Position numbers and translations under genes: made by a program. A model generated the notes under the pieces. That model searched no databases, was not told where the DNA came from, and saw only the letters and a program-made list of their open reading frames with translations. This document shows positions 1-10,100 of a stretch of 64,000 nt of DNA, piece after piece. The DNA is from Ectopseudomonas chengduensis (GTDB lineage Bacteria; Pseudomonadota; Gammaproteobacteria; Pseudomonadales; Pseudomonadaceae): the NCBI RefSeq assembly GCF_900102635.1, contig NZ_FMZQ01000006.1, forward strand, positions 124,001 through 188,000. Direction: 5' to 3'. Position 1 is the first letter of the stretch, and every line of letters starts with the position of its first letter.

Positions 1-3000
1 GGTGCGGGCAATATCATCCTCGGCGGCAATGGCAGCGATCTGATTGCCGGTAACGGCGGCGACGACCTGATCGACGGTGACATGTGGCTCAACGTGCGTA
101 TCAGCGTGCGTGCGAACAACGACGGTACGGGCCCGGAAATCGCCACCTTCAACAGCATGGTGCCGATGATCCCGTTCATGCTCAACGGCACCTACAACCC
201 GGGGCAACTGGTCATCGTCCGCGAGCTGATGCCCGGTACGGTCGACCCGAACAACCTCGGGAACTCCTTCGATACGGCGGTCTACTCGGGGCTGATGTCC
301 GAGTATGAAGTGATCGAGTGGGGCGACGGCCTGTGGGGCGTGCGTCATATCGGTCCGGCGCCCGTTGACAACGACGGTGACGGCCAGCTCGATGCGGTCG
401 GCGCCGATGGCGCGGACATGATCCGCAATATCGAGCGCATCCAGTTCAACGATCAGGCCATGGTGCTGGTCGAAGGACGCAATGCCGAGGTGGAAGGCGT
501 GCTGCGTATCAGCGACGGCTCGCCCAGTGTCGGCCAGGTGCTCAGCGTCTCGGCCGCGCTGGTGCGCGACGCCGACAACATCGGCGTCGGTAATCCGAAC
601 GGCGCCATCACCGGGCCGATCAGCTACTACTGGCAGGTGGATCCTGAGGGCGACGGTACCTTCGAAGATATCGTGACGGAAAACATCGGCGGCGAGGCCG
701 CCCGTGCTACCGGCCCGAACTTCACCGTGACACCCGAGCTCGAGGGCCTGGCCCTGCGCGTCAAGGCGATCTACAAGGACGCTCACGGCGTGCTGGAGAC
801 CGTGTTCTCGACGCCAACCACGGCCGTTACTCTGGTGGGCGATCCGAACGACCTGCCGGTGGGCACGGTATCGCTCAGCAATCCGCTGCCGCTGAGTGGG
901 CAACCCCTCTCTGCCATCCTGGACTTCACCGATGCCGATGGCTTGGCGGGTGTCGAATTCCACTATCAGTGGCAGCGCGGTGACGGGGTGAGCTTTACCG
1001 ATATACCCGGTGCCAACAACGCGACGTTCCTGCCCGGCCAGGCCCTGGCCGGACAGATGCTCCGCGTGCTGGTCAGTTATACCGACAATGGCAATACCCT
1101 CGAACTGGTGACCTCGGTCGCCGTGATGCTCGGCCTGGGTATCGCCGGTACTGCCGGTGACGATCTGCTGATCGGCACGCCCGCCGTGGATATGCTCGAG
1201 GGCATGGCAGGCAACGACACCCTCATCGGTCTGGCCAGCGATGACCTGCTCTATGGCGGCGAAGGCAATGACTTCATCGATGGTGGAGAAGGCGATGACC
1301 TGATGGTCGGTGGCCCGGGCAACGATACCTATGTAGTCGACAGTGTTGGCGATCAGGTCGTTGAGCTGGCCGGCGAGGGCACGGATACCGTGCGGACCAC
1401 GCTCGCCAGTTACAGCCTGGGCGATCAGGTGGAGAACCTGACTTTCATCGGCACGGGCAACTTCACCGGCGCCGGCAATGCGCTCAGTAACCTGATCATC
1501 GGCGGTACCGGGGATGACACGCTGCAGGGCGGCGATGGCAACGATACCCTGCAAGGCGGCACTGGCAATGATCTGCTCGATGGCGGCACAGGTACCGACA
1601 GCATGAGTGGCGGTGCTGGTGACGATATCTACAGGGTGGATAACTTCGCCGATCAGGTCAACGAGGCGGCCAATGCCGGCAACGATACCGTGCTCACCAC
1701 ACTGGCCAGTTACGTGCTGGGCGCCAACGTTGAGAATCTCAGCTTCATCGGCGTCGGGGCGTTCGTCGGAACCGGTAATACCCTGGCCAACGTCATCGTC
1801 GGTGGCGGCAGTAACGACACGCTCAACGGTGGGGCGGGTAACGACACCCTGATTGGTGGCACGGGCGCCGACATCATGATCGGCGGTGCTGGCAACGATA
1901 CCTATGAGGTCGACGAAGTCGGTGATCAGGTCGTGGAAGGTGCGGGCGGCGGTACGGATCTGGTTCGCACCACGCTGACCAGCTACACCCTGGGCGCCAA
2001 TGTCGAGCACCTGACCTACCTCGGCGCGGATGCCTTCACCGGTACCGGTAACGGCTTGGCCAATACCATCATCGGCGGGACGGGCAATGATGTGCTCGAT
2101 GGTGGGGCTGGCAACGACTCCATGAGCGGTGGTACCGGCAACGATACCTATGTGGTCAACGCGGCTGGCGATCAGGTGGTCGAGGAGGTAGATGGCGGAA
2201 CCGATACGGTCAGTACGACGCTGGCCAGCTACACCCTGGGTGCCAATGTCGAGAACCTGTTCAAGGTCAATGGCGGCAACTTCACCGGTACGGGTAATGC
2301 CTTGGCCAACCAAATCGTCGGCGGCAGCGGTAACGATGTGCTCAACGGCCTGGCCGGCGATGATGTGCTGGAAGGTGGTGTGGGCAACGACACCCTGGAT
2401 GGTGGCACGGGCGACGACCTGATGATCGGTGGTGCCGGCAACGACACCTACGTGGTCGACAGCCTCGGCGACCAGCTAATCGAGGAGGAGGGAGGCGGCA
2501 CCGACACTGTGCGCACAACGCTGAACAACTACACCCTGGCTGCATTCGTCGAACACCTGACCTTCATCGGTGCAGGCAATTTCGTCGGAACCGGCAATGC
2601 TCTGGCCAATACCATCACTGGTGGTGCAGGCAACGATGTGCTCGATGGTGGGGCGGGCGCAGACCGCATGGTCGGTGGCGCCGGTAGCGATTTCTACTAC
2701 GTCGACAATGCCGGCGATGTGGTGGTGGAAGCGGCAGGCGCTGGCGCCGACACGGTGTACTCGACCCTGGCCAATTACACTCTGAGTGCCAATGTCGAGA
2801 ACCTGATCCATGGCGGGGTCGGCAGCACTGTGGCCAACGGTAATACGCTGGCCAACGTGATGCAGGGCAATCTGGGCAACGACGTGCTCAATGGCCTGGG
2901 TGGCAACGATACCCTGCAGGGCATGGACGGCGACGATACCCTCGATGGTGGCGCCGGCAATGACCTGCTCGAGGGTGGCGGTGGTGATGACATCCTTCTC

Positions 3001-4332
3001 GGCGGGGCCGGCAATGACACCCTGATCGGGGGCAGCGGCAACGACTTCCTCGATGGTGGTGCGGGCAATGACCTCATGCGTGGTGGTAGCGGCAATGACA
3101 TTTACGTGGTCAATGCGGTTGGCGATCAGGTCATCGAAGAGGCCGATGAGGGCATCGATACGGTACGCACCACTCTGGCCACCTACACCCTGGGGGCCAA
3201 TGTCGAGAATCTGGTCAAGATCAACGGCGGAGCCTTCACCGGCAACGGCAACGAGCTGGCCAACCAGATCGTCGGCGGAGGTGCTAACGACGTGCTCAAC
3301 GGCCTGGCCGGTGACGATGTGCTGGAAGGCGGTGCCGGTAACGACACGCTCAACGGCGGCGAGGGTGACGACCTGATGGTCGGCGGTGTCGGCAACGACA
3401 CCTATGTGGTCGACAGTGTGGGCGACCAGGTAGTGGAGGGCGTTGGTGCAGGAACCGACACGGTGCGCACCACGCTGTCCAGTTACACCCTGGGCGACAA
3501 CGTGGAGCATCTCACCTTCATCGGCGCCGGCAACTTCAGCGGTACCGGTAATGCCCTCAACAATACCCTCACCGGCGGTGCCGGAGACGACGTGCTGGAC
3601 GGTGGCGCAGGCATCGACCGTCTTGTCGGTGGTGCGGGTAACGACAGTTACTACGTCGATGTTGCGGGAGATGTGATCGTCGAGGCGGCCAATGGCGGAG
3701 TGGATACGGTGTACTCCAGCAGTGCCAGCTACATCCTGGGCGCCAATGTGGAAAACCTGGTGCATATCGGCGGCAACGCCACAAATGCGGCCGGTAATGG
3801 CTTGGCCAACACGATGTCTGGCGGTGTAGGCAATGACACCCTCAGTGGGTTGGGCGGCAACGATCTGCTGTATGGCGGCGAAGGTAACGACACCCTGATA
3901 GGCGGCGCCGGTATCGATCAGCTGTACGGCGAGGCCGGCAATGACACCCTGCTGGGCGGTGACGGCAACGACCTGCTGGATGGTGACGATGGCAACGATG
4001 TGCTGATCGGTGGCCTGGGCAACGACGTGATGACCGGTGGCGCTGGCGATGACTTCATGGATGCCAGTCAGGGCAACGACATCCTGGTGTTCGGTGCGAA
4101 CTTTGGCAACGACACCGTGATCGGCTTCGATGCCAATCCGGCTGGTGGTCAGGATCTGCTGAACATCGCGGCCTTCGGTCTGACGCTGGACACCTTCGCC
4201 AGCCGGGTCGCCATCGGCGATGCCGGAAACGACACGGTGGTGACCATCAATGGCGTCGATGGCGGCACCATCACCCTGGTTGGAGTCACCAATCACACCA
4301 CGGTGACGGTAGCTGACTTCCAGTTGAGTTGA
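1..4332 (+). CDS. Giant RTX calcium-binding protein, C-terminal part (paralog of the heme peroxidase at 7119)
   Basis: Frame 1 is open from the first base, so the gene starts upstream of the window; the internal ATG at 82 is not the start. The visible 1443 residues begin in RTX nonapeptides ([15 protein letters not shown]). Two Ig-like segments follow, at about residues 165-380, and then a long RTX region. That region contains nine copies of a unit centred on NDTYVVD..GDQVVE (near bases 1321, 1621, 1894, 2140, 2440, 2690, 3095, 3395 and 3640). The last 85 residues and the segment around WLNVRISVR closely match the C-terminal part of the 2030-residue peroxidase at 7119-13211, so the unseen N-terminus is probably a heme peroxidase domain too (inference). 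RTX repeats bind calcium outside the cell, and such proteins leave through type I secretion. No exporter gene is adjacent within the window. Confidence 0.85.
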   Translation, partial: GAGNIILGGNGSDLIAGNGGDDLIDGDMWLNVRISVRANNDGTGPEIATFNSMVPMIPFMLNGTYNPGQLVIVRELMPGTVDPNNLGNSFDTAVYSGLMSEYEVIEWGDGLWGVRHIGPAPVDNDGDGQLDAVGADGADMIRNIERIQFNDQAMVLVEGRNAEVEGVLRISDGSPSVGQVLSVSAALVRDADNIGVGNPNGAITGPISYYWQVDPEGDGTFEDIVTENIGGEAARATGPNFTVTPELEGLALRVKAIYKDAHGVLETVFSTPTTAVTLVGDPNDLPVGTVSLSNPLPLSGQPLSAILDFTDADGLAGVEFHYQWQRGDGVSFTDIPGANNATFLPGQALAGQMLRVLVSYTDNGNTLELVTSVAVMLGLGIAGTAGDDLLIGTPAVDMLEGMAGNDTLIGLASDDLLYGGEGNDFIDGGEGDDLMVGGPGNDTYVVDSVGDQVVELAGEGTDTVRTTLASYSLGDQVENLTFIGTGNFTGAGNALSNLIIGGTGDDTLQGGDGNDTLQGGTGNDLLDGGTGTDSMSGGAGDDIYRVDNFADQVNEAANAGNDTVLTTLASYVLGANVENLSFIGVGAFVGTGNTLANVIVGGGSNDTLNGGAGNDTLIGGTGADIMIGGAGNDTYEVDEVGDQVVEGAGGGTDLVRTTLTSYTLGANVEHLTYLGADAFTGTGNGLANTIIGGTGNDVLDGGAGNDSMSGGTGNDTYVVNAAGDQVVEEVDGGTDTVSTTLASYTLGANVENLFKVNGGNFTGTGNALANQIVGGSGNDVLNGLAGDDVLEGGVGNDTLDGGTGDDLMIGGAGNDTYVVDSLGDQLIEEEGGGTDTVRTTLNNYTLAAFVEHLTFIGAGNFVGTGNALANTITGGAGNDVLDGGAGADRMVGGAGSDFYYVDNAGDVVVEAAGAGADTVYSTLANYTLSANVENLIHGGVGSTVANGNTLANVMQGNLGNDVLNGLGGNDTLQGMDGDDTLDGGAGNDLLEGGGGDDILLGGAGNDTLIGGSGNDFLDGGAGNDLMRGGSGNDIYVVNAVGDQVIEEADEGIDTVRTTLATYTLGANVENLVKINGGAFTGNGNELANQIVGGGANDVLNGLAGDDVLEGGAGNDTLNGGEGDDLMVGGVGNDTYVVDSVGDQVVEGVGAGTDTVRTTLSSYTLGDNVEHLTFIGAGNFSGTGNALNNTLTGGAGDDVLDGGAGIDRLVGGAGNDSYYVDVAGDVIVEAANGGVDTVYSSSASYILGANVENLVHIGGNATNAAGNGLANTMSGGVGNDTLSGLGGNDLLYGGEGNDTLIGGAGIDQLYGEAGNDTLLGGDGNDLLDGDDGNDVLIGGLGNDVMTGGAGDDFMDASQGNDILVFGANFGNDTVIGFDANPAGGQDLLNIAAFGLTLDTFASRVAIGDAGNDTVVTINGVDGGTITLVGVTNHTTVTVADFQLS

Positions 4333-4341
4333 GTCGGGAAG

Positions 4342-4370
4342 CATGGTGCCTGGCTTTGCCAGGCACCATG
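4342..4370 (+). terminator. Strong hairpin after the first RTX gene
   Basis: Two perfect 13-base arms (CATGGTGCCTGGC and GCCAGGCACCATG) flank a TTT loop, starting 10 bases after the stop codon. There is no T tract, so it could be a Rho-independent-like terminator or an mRNA 3'-end stabiliser. Confidence 0.6.
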
Positions 4371-4406
4371 GCGACAAGGGTATAAACCTTGAGGGGAGCA
4401 TATTCG

Positions 4407-5075
4407 ATGAGTGACAAGATCAAGGTGGGCATAGTCGACGACCATCCACTGCTACGGCAGGGGGTCGCCGCGACCCTGGGCCGGGTCGAGGACTTCGAGG
4501 TAGTGGAGCAGGGCGGTTGCGCCGACGAAGCGCGGGAAATTTCCGCGCGCTGTCAGCCCGATGTGCTGCTGATGGATGTCAACATGCCGGGCGATACCTT
4601 CGCTGCGGTACGCGCCATCAGCAAGGCGCAGCCGAAGGTCAAGGTGTTGATGCTGACGGTGTCGGAGTCCGAGGACGACGCCTATTCGGCCCTGGAGGGC
4701 GGCGCCCAGGGCTACGTGCTAAAGGGGGTCAGTGGTCCTGAGCTGATTCAGGCGATTCGCACCGTGGCCAAGGGTGAAACATTTATCACCCCGGCGCTGG
4801 CGACGCGCCTGCTGAGCAACTTCCGCAAGCACCAGACCGAGCAGCGTGGGGTAGACCTCACCCACCGCGAAGAACAGATCATCCGCGAGGTCGCCAACGG
4901 TCTGACCAATCGTGAGGTGGCGGCCAAGCTGGGTTTGAGCGAGAAGACGGTGAAGTACTACATGACCAACGTGATGCAGAAGCTGCATGCGCGCAATCGT
5001 GTCGAGGCGGTGGCGGCAGTGCGCCGCTATTGGGAAAGCCACAAGACCTGGACGGTAGGCATCGGTGCGCCGTGA
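4407..5075 (+). CDS. NarL/FixJ-family response regulator
   Basis: A 222-residue cytoplasmic two-component regulator. The receiver domain occupies about residues 5-120, with the acidic pair D11/D12 and the phospho-acceptor D57 in LLMDVNMPG. A GerE/LuxR helix-turn-helix lies near the C-terminus (TNREVAAKLGLSEKTVKYY). I chose the ATG at 4407 because GAGGGGA lies about 9 bases upstream; an in-frame TTG at 4389 has no such signal. The gene ends 11 bases from the end of the convergent histidine kinase gene, its likely partner. Both sit between two giant RTX genes, so control of those genes is a reasonable guess without direct evidence. Confidence 0.93.
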   Translation: MSDKIKVGIVDDHPLLRQGVAATLGRVEDFEVVEQGGCADEAREISARCQPDVLLMDVNMPGDTFAAVRAISKAQPKVKVLMLTVSESEDDAYSALEGGAQGYVLKGVSGPELIQAIRTVAKGETFITPALATRLLSNFRKHQTEQRGVDLTHREEQIIREVANGLTNREVAAKLGLSEKTVKYYMTNVMQKLHARNRVEAVAAVRRYWESHKTWTVGIGAP

Positions 5076-5086
5076 CGGCACAGGTG

Positions 5087-6562
5087 TTACTGGCAGTTTT
5101 CGTCATCGTGTAAATCGAATCTGGCCGTGACCCGGGTACCTTGCCCGGGGGCCGATTCGAGCTCGAACGTCCCGCCCAGAGACTCCACCCGATAGCGCAT
5201 GCCCACCAGTCCCAGGCGCGAGCGATGTGACCCTGTCGCGGCCTGAAGACCCTGATCAATGCCTGCGCCGGCGTCCGCCACCTGTACTTCCAGTACGCCC
5301 TGCCGGCACTCGGCACTGACCCGCTGTCCCTGGCCGCCGGCATGGTGGAAGGCGTTGTTCAACGCCTCCTGTACCAGCCGGTAGACGCAGATCTTGTAGG
5401 GCAGACTCAGCGCCTCGGGTAACTCGCCGAGATCTAGCTGCACCTTGGTTTCGCTGCGCTGTTCATGGCGTTGCACCACCAGCTTGAGCAACTCGTCCAG
5501 GCTCAGCTCGTTGATCTCCGGCAGCGCCAGGCCGCGGGAGATGCCGCGGATCTCGCACAGGCTGTCCTGGGCGGCGCTGCGGATGGTCTCCAGCGCATCG
5601 TTCTGCCCCGTTGGGCAAAGTTCGGCGAGCTCGTCCAGACGCAGCAGGATCAGGGTCAGGAGCTGCGCCGGGCCGTCGTGCAGATCGGCGCCCAGGCGCC
5701 GGTGGGTCAGCTCGTTGATGGTGGCGAACTCCTGGCTGGCGGTGCTGACCCGGCGTTGCAGCGCGGCGTTCTGCTGGTGCAAGGCCTCCTGCTCGCGCAT
5801 CTGCTGACGCAGGATCGCCTGCTGGCGCTCGATGATGCGGTCGCCGCGGCGGACGATGAGAAACAGCAACAGGAGCATGGCCAGGGTGGCGGCGGCGATG
5901 ATCGCCCAGACCTGCTGGTGGATGCTGCCGATCTCGTGCTCCATCTCGTAGAATTCACCGATGGCGATGATCCGTCCGCTACCGAACTCGCGCAGCGGCA
6001 CGTAGGTCTCGTACAGCGGTCGGTTGAAGCTGCGCTCGTAGGCGTGCTCGTCATGATCCAGCGGGCTCAGGCGGGTGACCACCTTGCCCTGCATGGCCTC
6101 GGCGATGGGGCCGGCCGGGTGATAGTAGAAGACCGGCCGTTTGCTGGTGCTGTAGACGTTGCGCCCATCGGGCAACCAGATCTTCACCGAAACGATGTGC
6201 TGTTTGAGCGACGTGTCTTTCATCAGGTTGTCGATGGCTTGCACGCTTTCGGTTTTCAGCGTGCTGGCCGAGGCCAGTTCCTGCACATATTCGTCCAGAT
6301 ACGCTTCCATGTAGATGGCCGCGCCTTCGCCGGCGCTGTGCGCGGCTGCCAGCCTGATCTGCTGGCTGACCAGGCTGCCGACGAAGGCCATGCTCAGGCC
6401 CAGGATCAATGCGGCGAGCAGGATGAATTGAGTCGAGCGGTTGAGCCCGGCCAGAGGGTGCCAGAGGCGCTGAGGCCAGGTGTCTGGCGATTCGACCATG
6501 GTCTGATCTGCAGGCTCGACGAAAGTCTTCGAATTTGATTCGACCTTTGCCTCTGTGGCCAT
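5087..6562 (-). CDS. Membrane sensor histidine kinase, HisKA_3 (NarX/UhpB) type
   Basis: A 491-residue sensor kinase. Transmembrane segments at about residues 46-67 and 218-238 enclose a periplasmic sensing region of roughly 150 residues that I do not recognise. A coiled coil (about 245-280) leads to a HisKA_3 dimerisation domain with phospho-acceptor H295 (GADLHDGPAQLL). A HATPase_c domain follows, with an N box (QEALNNAFHHA) and a glycine box (DAGAGIDQG). The ATG at 6562 is preferred because GGGAG lies 10 bases upstream; a start further upstream at 6616 has no clear ribosome binding site. The gene is convergent with the response regulator gene at 4407, which it probably phosphorylates. Confidence 0.93.
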   Translation of the reverse strand: MATEAKVESNSKTFVEPADQTMVESPDTWPQRLWHPLAGLNRSTQFILLAALILGLSMAFVGSLVSQQIRLAAAHSAGEGAAIYMEAYLDEYVQELASASTLKTESVQAIDNLMKDTSLKQHIVSVKIWLPDGRNVYSTSKRPVFYYHPAGPIAEAMQGKVVTRLSPLDHDEHAYERSFNRPLYETYVPLREFGSGRIIAIGEFYEMEHEIGSIHQQVWAIIAAATLAMLLLLFLIVRRGDRIIERQQAILRQQMREQEALHQQNAALQRRVSTASQEFATINELTHRRLGADLHDGPAQLLTLILLRLDELAELCPTGQNDALETIRSAAQDSLCEIRGISRGLALPEINELSLDELLKLVVQRHEQRSETKVQLDLGELPEALSLPYKICVYRLVQEALNNAFHHAGGQGQRVSAECRQGVLEVQVADAGAGIDQGLQAATGSHRSRLGLVGMRYRVESLGGTFELESAPGQGTRVTARFDLHDDENCQ

Positions 6563-7118
6563 TCGCCTTGCTCCCCGATGCTGGTGACAAGCGCTTTGTG
6601 CAGGCAGCCGATGCAATCAGTCGACGCCTGTCTCAACAAGCTAGTCCAGGATGCGCTGCGGGGCGGCTTTTATAGCGGTTGCCGCCTCGACTGGAGTAGC
6701 GACGATGCCCGTAGAGCGGTACCGGCATCGGCTGGACCTTAGCTTGACCTGGCCCCCCGCAGGGCCCTTGCAGTCGAGTGTGAGCGTGCTGGAGTCGCCG
6801 CGCAGGAGAGGGCGCGCAACTTTGGGCGTGCTCATCCGGGAAGGTAAAACATGGCTTTGCGCCTCGTTGTCAGAAGTCGATCGGTGGACAGTCCAGCCGA
6901 TCCGTTCGCGCTGCGTTTTCACGGGCCACCACCACCCTGAATGGTCGGCGAGCTTGAAGCTTGCCGCCTATCGCGGGGTGTGCGGCGCAGTTGCCTGCCA
7001 CATCCCCTCTCTTTTTGTACTTGTTCGCCAACGTCCGACCACGCCGTTGCAATGTTGCCGTATGCATGTGGTTTTCCTGACCTGAACGTCAGTTGTACTC
7101 AGCATTGAGGGAACAAAG
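6563..7118. promoter_or_regulatory. Divergent upstream region of the kinase and heme peroxidase genes
   Basis: This 556-base stretch has no convincing gene; open frames inside it lack ribosome binding sites and family features. It must hold the promoters of the kinase gene (minus) and the peroxidase gene (plus). A short dyad, CTGAC-N6-GTCAG, at 7077-7092 lies about 30 bases before the peroxidase start. The peroxidase ribosome binding site is GAGGGAA just ahead of the ATG at 7119. Confidence 0.4.
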
Positions 7119-10100
7119 ATGGCCACTCTAACCGTCAATCAAGCCGATCTTGTTTTAATTCTCCAGCAGATCAAGATTTCCGAAGCCCATGCCGCCGGCG
7201 AGTCGCTCTATGACCTGGTAGGCAATCCACTGTTGCCTTGGGGCCTGCGTACCGTCGATGGCACCTATAACAACCTGGTGCCGGGCCAACATTACTATGG
7301 CTCGGCCGATCAACTGATGCCCCGCCTGCTCGATCCGGTATTCCGCGATGCAGAAAATGGTATCGATGGGCCGGGCGCTCCTCCCGGTTTCCCCACTGGC
7401 AGCCAAAGCACCAGCTATGCCCAGACCAGCGGCTACGTGGTCGACTCGCAGCCTCGCACCATCAGCAACCTGATCGTCGACCAGAGCCTGGGTAATCTGG
7501 CTGCGGTTATAGCCGCACTCGACTACGCCGGTTCGGAAAACTCCTTTGCCGATGCACAACAGGTAATGCAGGCTCACAACGCCTTGAAAACGGCCGAAAA
7601 CGCCGCCGCTGGCAACAGCGCCCAGGTGCAGGCCAGCGCTGCTACGTTGGCCGCTTCCACGGCTGCTGCTCAGACCGCCGCCTCCACGGCCGCGGCCGCG
7701 CAAGCACAGGCCAACCAGGATGCCCAGGTCTATAGCGATGCGCTGGCTGTGGTCGCCAGTGCGGTAGAGGTGCAGAGCCTGGCCCTGCAGGCCTACATGG
7801 CTGCCATTGGTACGCCGAACGAAGGCGCTGCCCAGGCCGCCTTCCTCAGTGCGGCGATCGCCACCGCCCAGGCCCAGGCTGATGCCAATGCCAAAGCCAC
7901 GGTGGCCGCCGAGTCTGCTGCTGCCGCGCAGGCTGCCAGCCAGCAGGCGCAGGCAGCAGCCACACAGCTGGCCAGCGACACTGCTGCCCACCAGGCCGTA
8001 CTGGCCGAGGCTGCCGCCGACGATGCTGCGGTCGTTGCCGCTTCGGCGGCGCTGGATACGCTGCTGGACGAGTTCGGCATCGTGGTGGAAAACGGCACGG
8101 TCGTGATCCCCAATATCGCCCCGGACGAAGGCCTGACCGCGCCGTTCAACTCCTGGATGACACTGTTCGGCCAGTTCTTCGACCATGGTCTGGATCTGGT
8201 CAACAAAGGTGGCAGTGGCACCGTGTATATCCCGCTACAGCCAGACGACCCACTGTACGTCGAGGGTTCGCACAGCAACTTCATGGTGGTCACTCGCGCT
8301 ACCAACCAACCCGGGGCAGATGGCATTCTCGGCACGGCTGACGATATTCGCGAGCACACCAACCAGACCACGCCCTTCATCGACCAGAACCAGACCTACA
8401 CCTCGCACGCCTCGCACCAGGTGTTCCTGCGCGAGTACGTGATGGTCGACGGCAAGCCAATGGCTACTGGGCATATGCTCGACGGCCAGAACGGTGGCCT
8501 GGCCACTTGGGCCGAGATCAAGGCGCAGGCCCGCGAGATGCTCGGTATCAATCTCACCGATGCCGACGTGACCAACGTGCCGCTGCTGGCCACTGACCAG
8601 TACGGCCAATTCATTCGTGGCGAGAACGGCTTTGCCATGTTGATCATGCCGGGCAACCCGCCAGTACAGGTAGAGGGCGATCCGGACAATCCCATCAGCA
8701 CCCAGGGAGCCCTGCGCACCGGTCATGCCTTCCTCGACGATATCGCCCATAACGCGGTACCGGTGATAGTCGGCGGCCAATTGGTGGCCGATGCCGATGA
8801 GGTGGCCGGCAATGCCGTGGCAGTCAACCCCATGACCGGACGCAACCTCGAGTACGACAACGAACTGCTCGATGCCCACTTCATCACCGGCGACGGCCGC
8901 GGCAACGAGAATATCGGCCTGACCGCGGTGCACCATGTGTTCCACGCCGAGCACAATCGTCTGGTCGAGGCCAACAAGCAGACCATTCTCGATACCGGCG
9001 ATCTGGCCTTTATCAACGAGTGGCTGTTGGTACCGGTGAGCGAGGTGCCGGGAAGTGCCGATGGGCTGATCTGGAACGGTGAGCGCTTGTTCCAGGCCGC
9101 GCGTTTCGTCAACGAGATGCAGTACCAGCACCTGGTGTTCGAGGAATTCGCCCGTACCGTGCAGCCGTTGGTGGACGTGTTCGTATTCTCCAACACGGCG
9201 GACATCGATCCGGCCATCGTTGCCGAGTTCGCCCATGTGGTGTACCGCTTTGGCCACTCCATGCTTAACGAGACGGTGGCGCGCCTGGACAACAGCATGC
9301 AGTCCAGCGACGTCGGCCTGATCGAGGCCTTCCTTAACCCCATCGAGTTCACCCAGGGCGGCACCCTCACCGCCGATCAGGCCGCTGGCTCGATCATCCG
9401 CGGCATGACCCGGCAGACCGGCAACGAGATCGACGAATTCGTCACCGAGGCGCTGCGCAACAACCTGGTCGGCCTGCCGTTGGACCTGGCGGCGATCAAC
9501 ATCGCCCGCGGTCGCGACACCGGGGTTCCTTCGCTGAACAACGCCCGTGCGCAGTTCTACGAAATGACCGGCGATAGCCAGCTCAAGCCTTACGATAGCT
9601 GGATCGACTTCACCCTGAACATCAAGACACCGGCCTCGATCATCAACTTCATCGCCGCCTACGGTACGCACAGCAGCATCACCTCGGCCACCACCCTGGA
9701 GGCCAAGCGCGATGCCGCCATGGCCCTGGTGCTGGGAGGAGCGGGCGCACCGGCGGACCGCGATGACTTCCTCAACGCACGCGGCGAGTATGCCGTGAAC
9801 AAGGGCGGGCTGGATCTGGTGGACTTCTGGATCGGTGGGTTGGCCGAGCAGAACATGCCGTTCGGCGGCATTCTCGGTTCCACCTTCAACTTCGTCTTCG
9901 AAGTGCAGATGGAGAACCTGCAGAACGGCGACCGCTTCTACTACCTCAGCCGTACCCAGGGCATGAACCTGCTCAACGAACTGGAAGCCAACAGTTTCGC
10001 CGCGCTGGTGATGCGCAACACCGACCTGGGCGACCCCAACGCCTCGCACTTGCCGGGGGCGCTGTTCCAGCGCGTGGACTACATCCTCGAACTGGACATG

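Noticed and set aside
1300..4050. Regular repeats that could be taken for a CRISPR array or satellite DNA
   Set aside because: They keep codon frame and encode RTX nonapeptides; there are no constant repeats with unique spacers and no cas genes.
2476..4401. A 641-codon open frame on the minus strand across the first RTX gene
   Set aside because: It mirrors the RTX repeats: high-GC repetitive codons keep the opposite strand open. It has no ribosome binding site or family motif.
6651..7085. A 144-codon open frame in the gap ahead of the peroxidase gene
   Set aside because: No ribosome binding site, no recognisable domain and irregular codon use; more likely promoter DNA.
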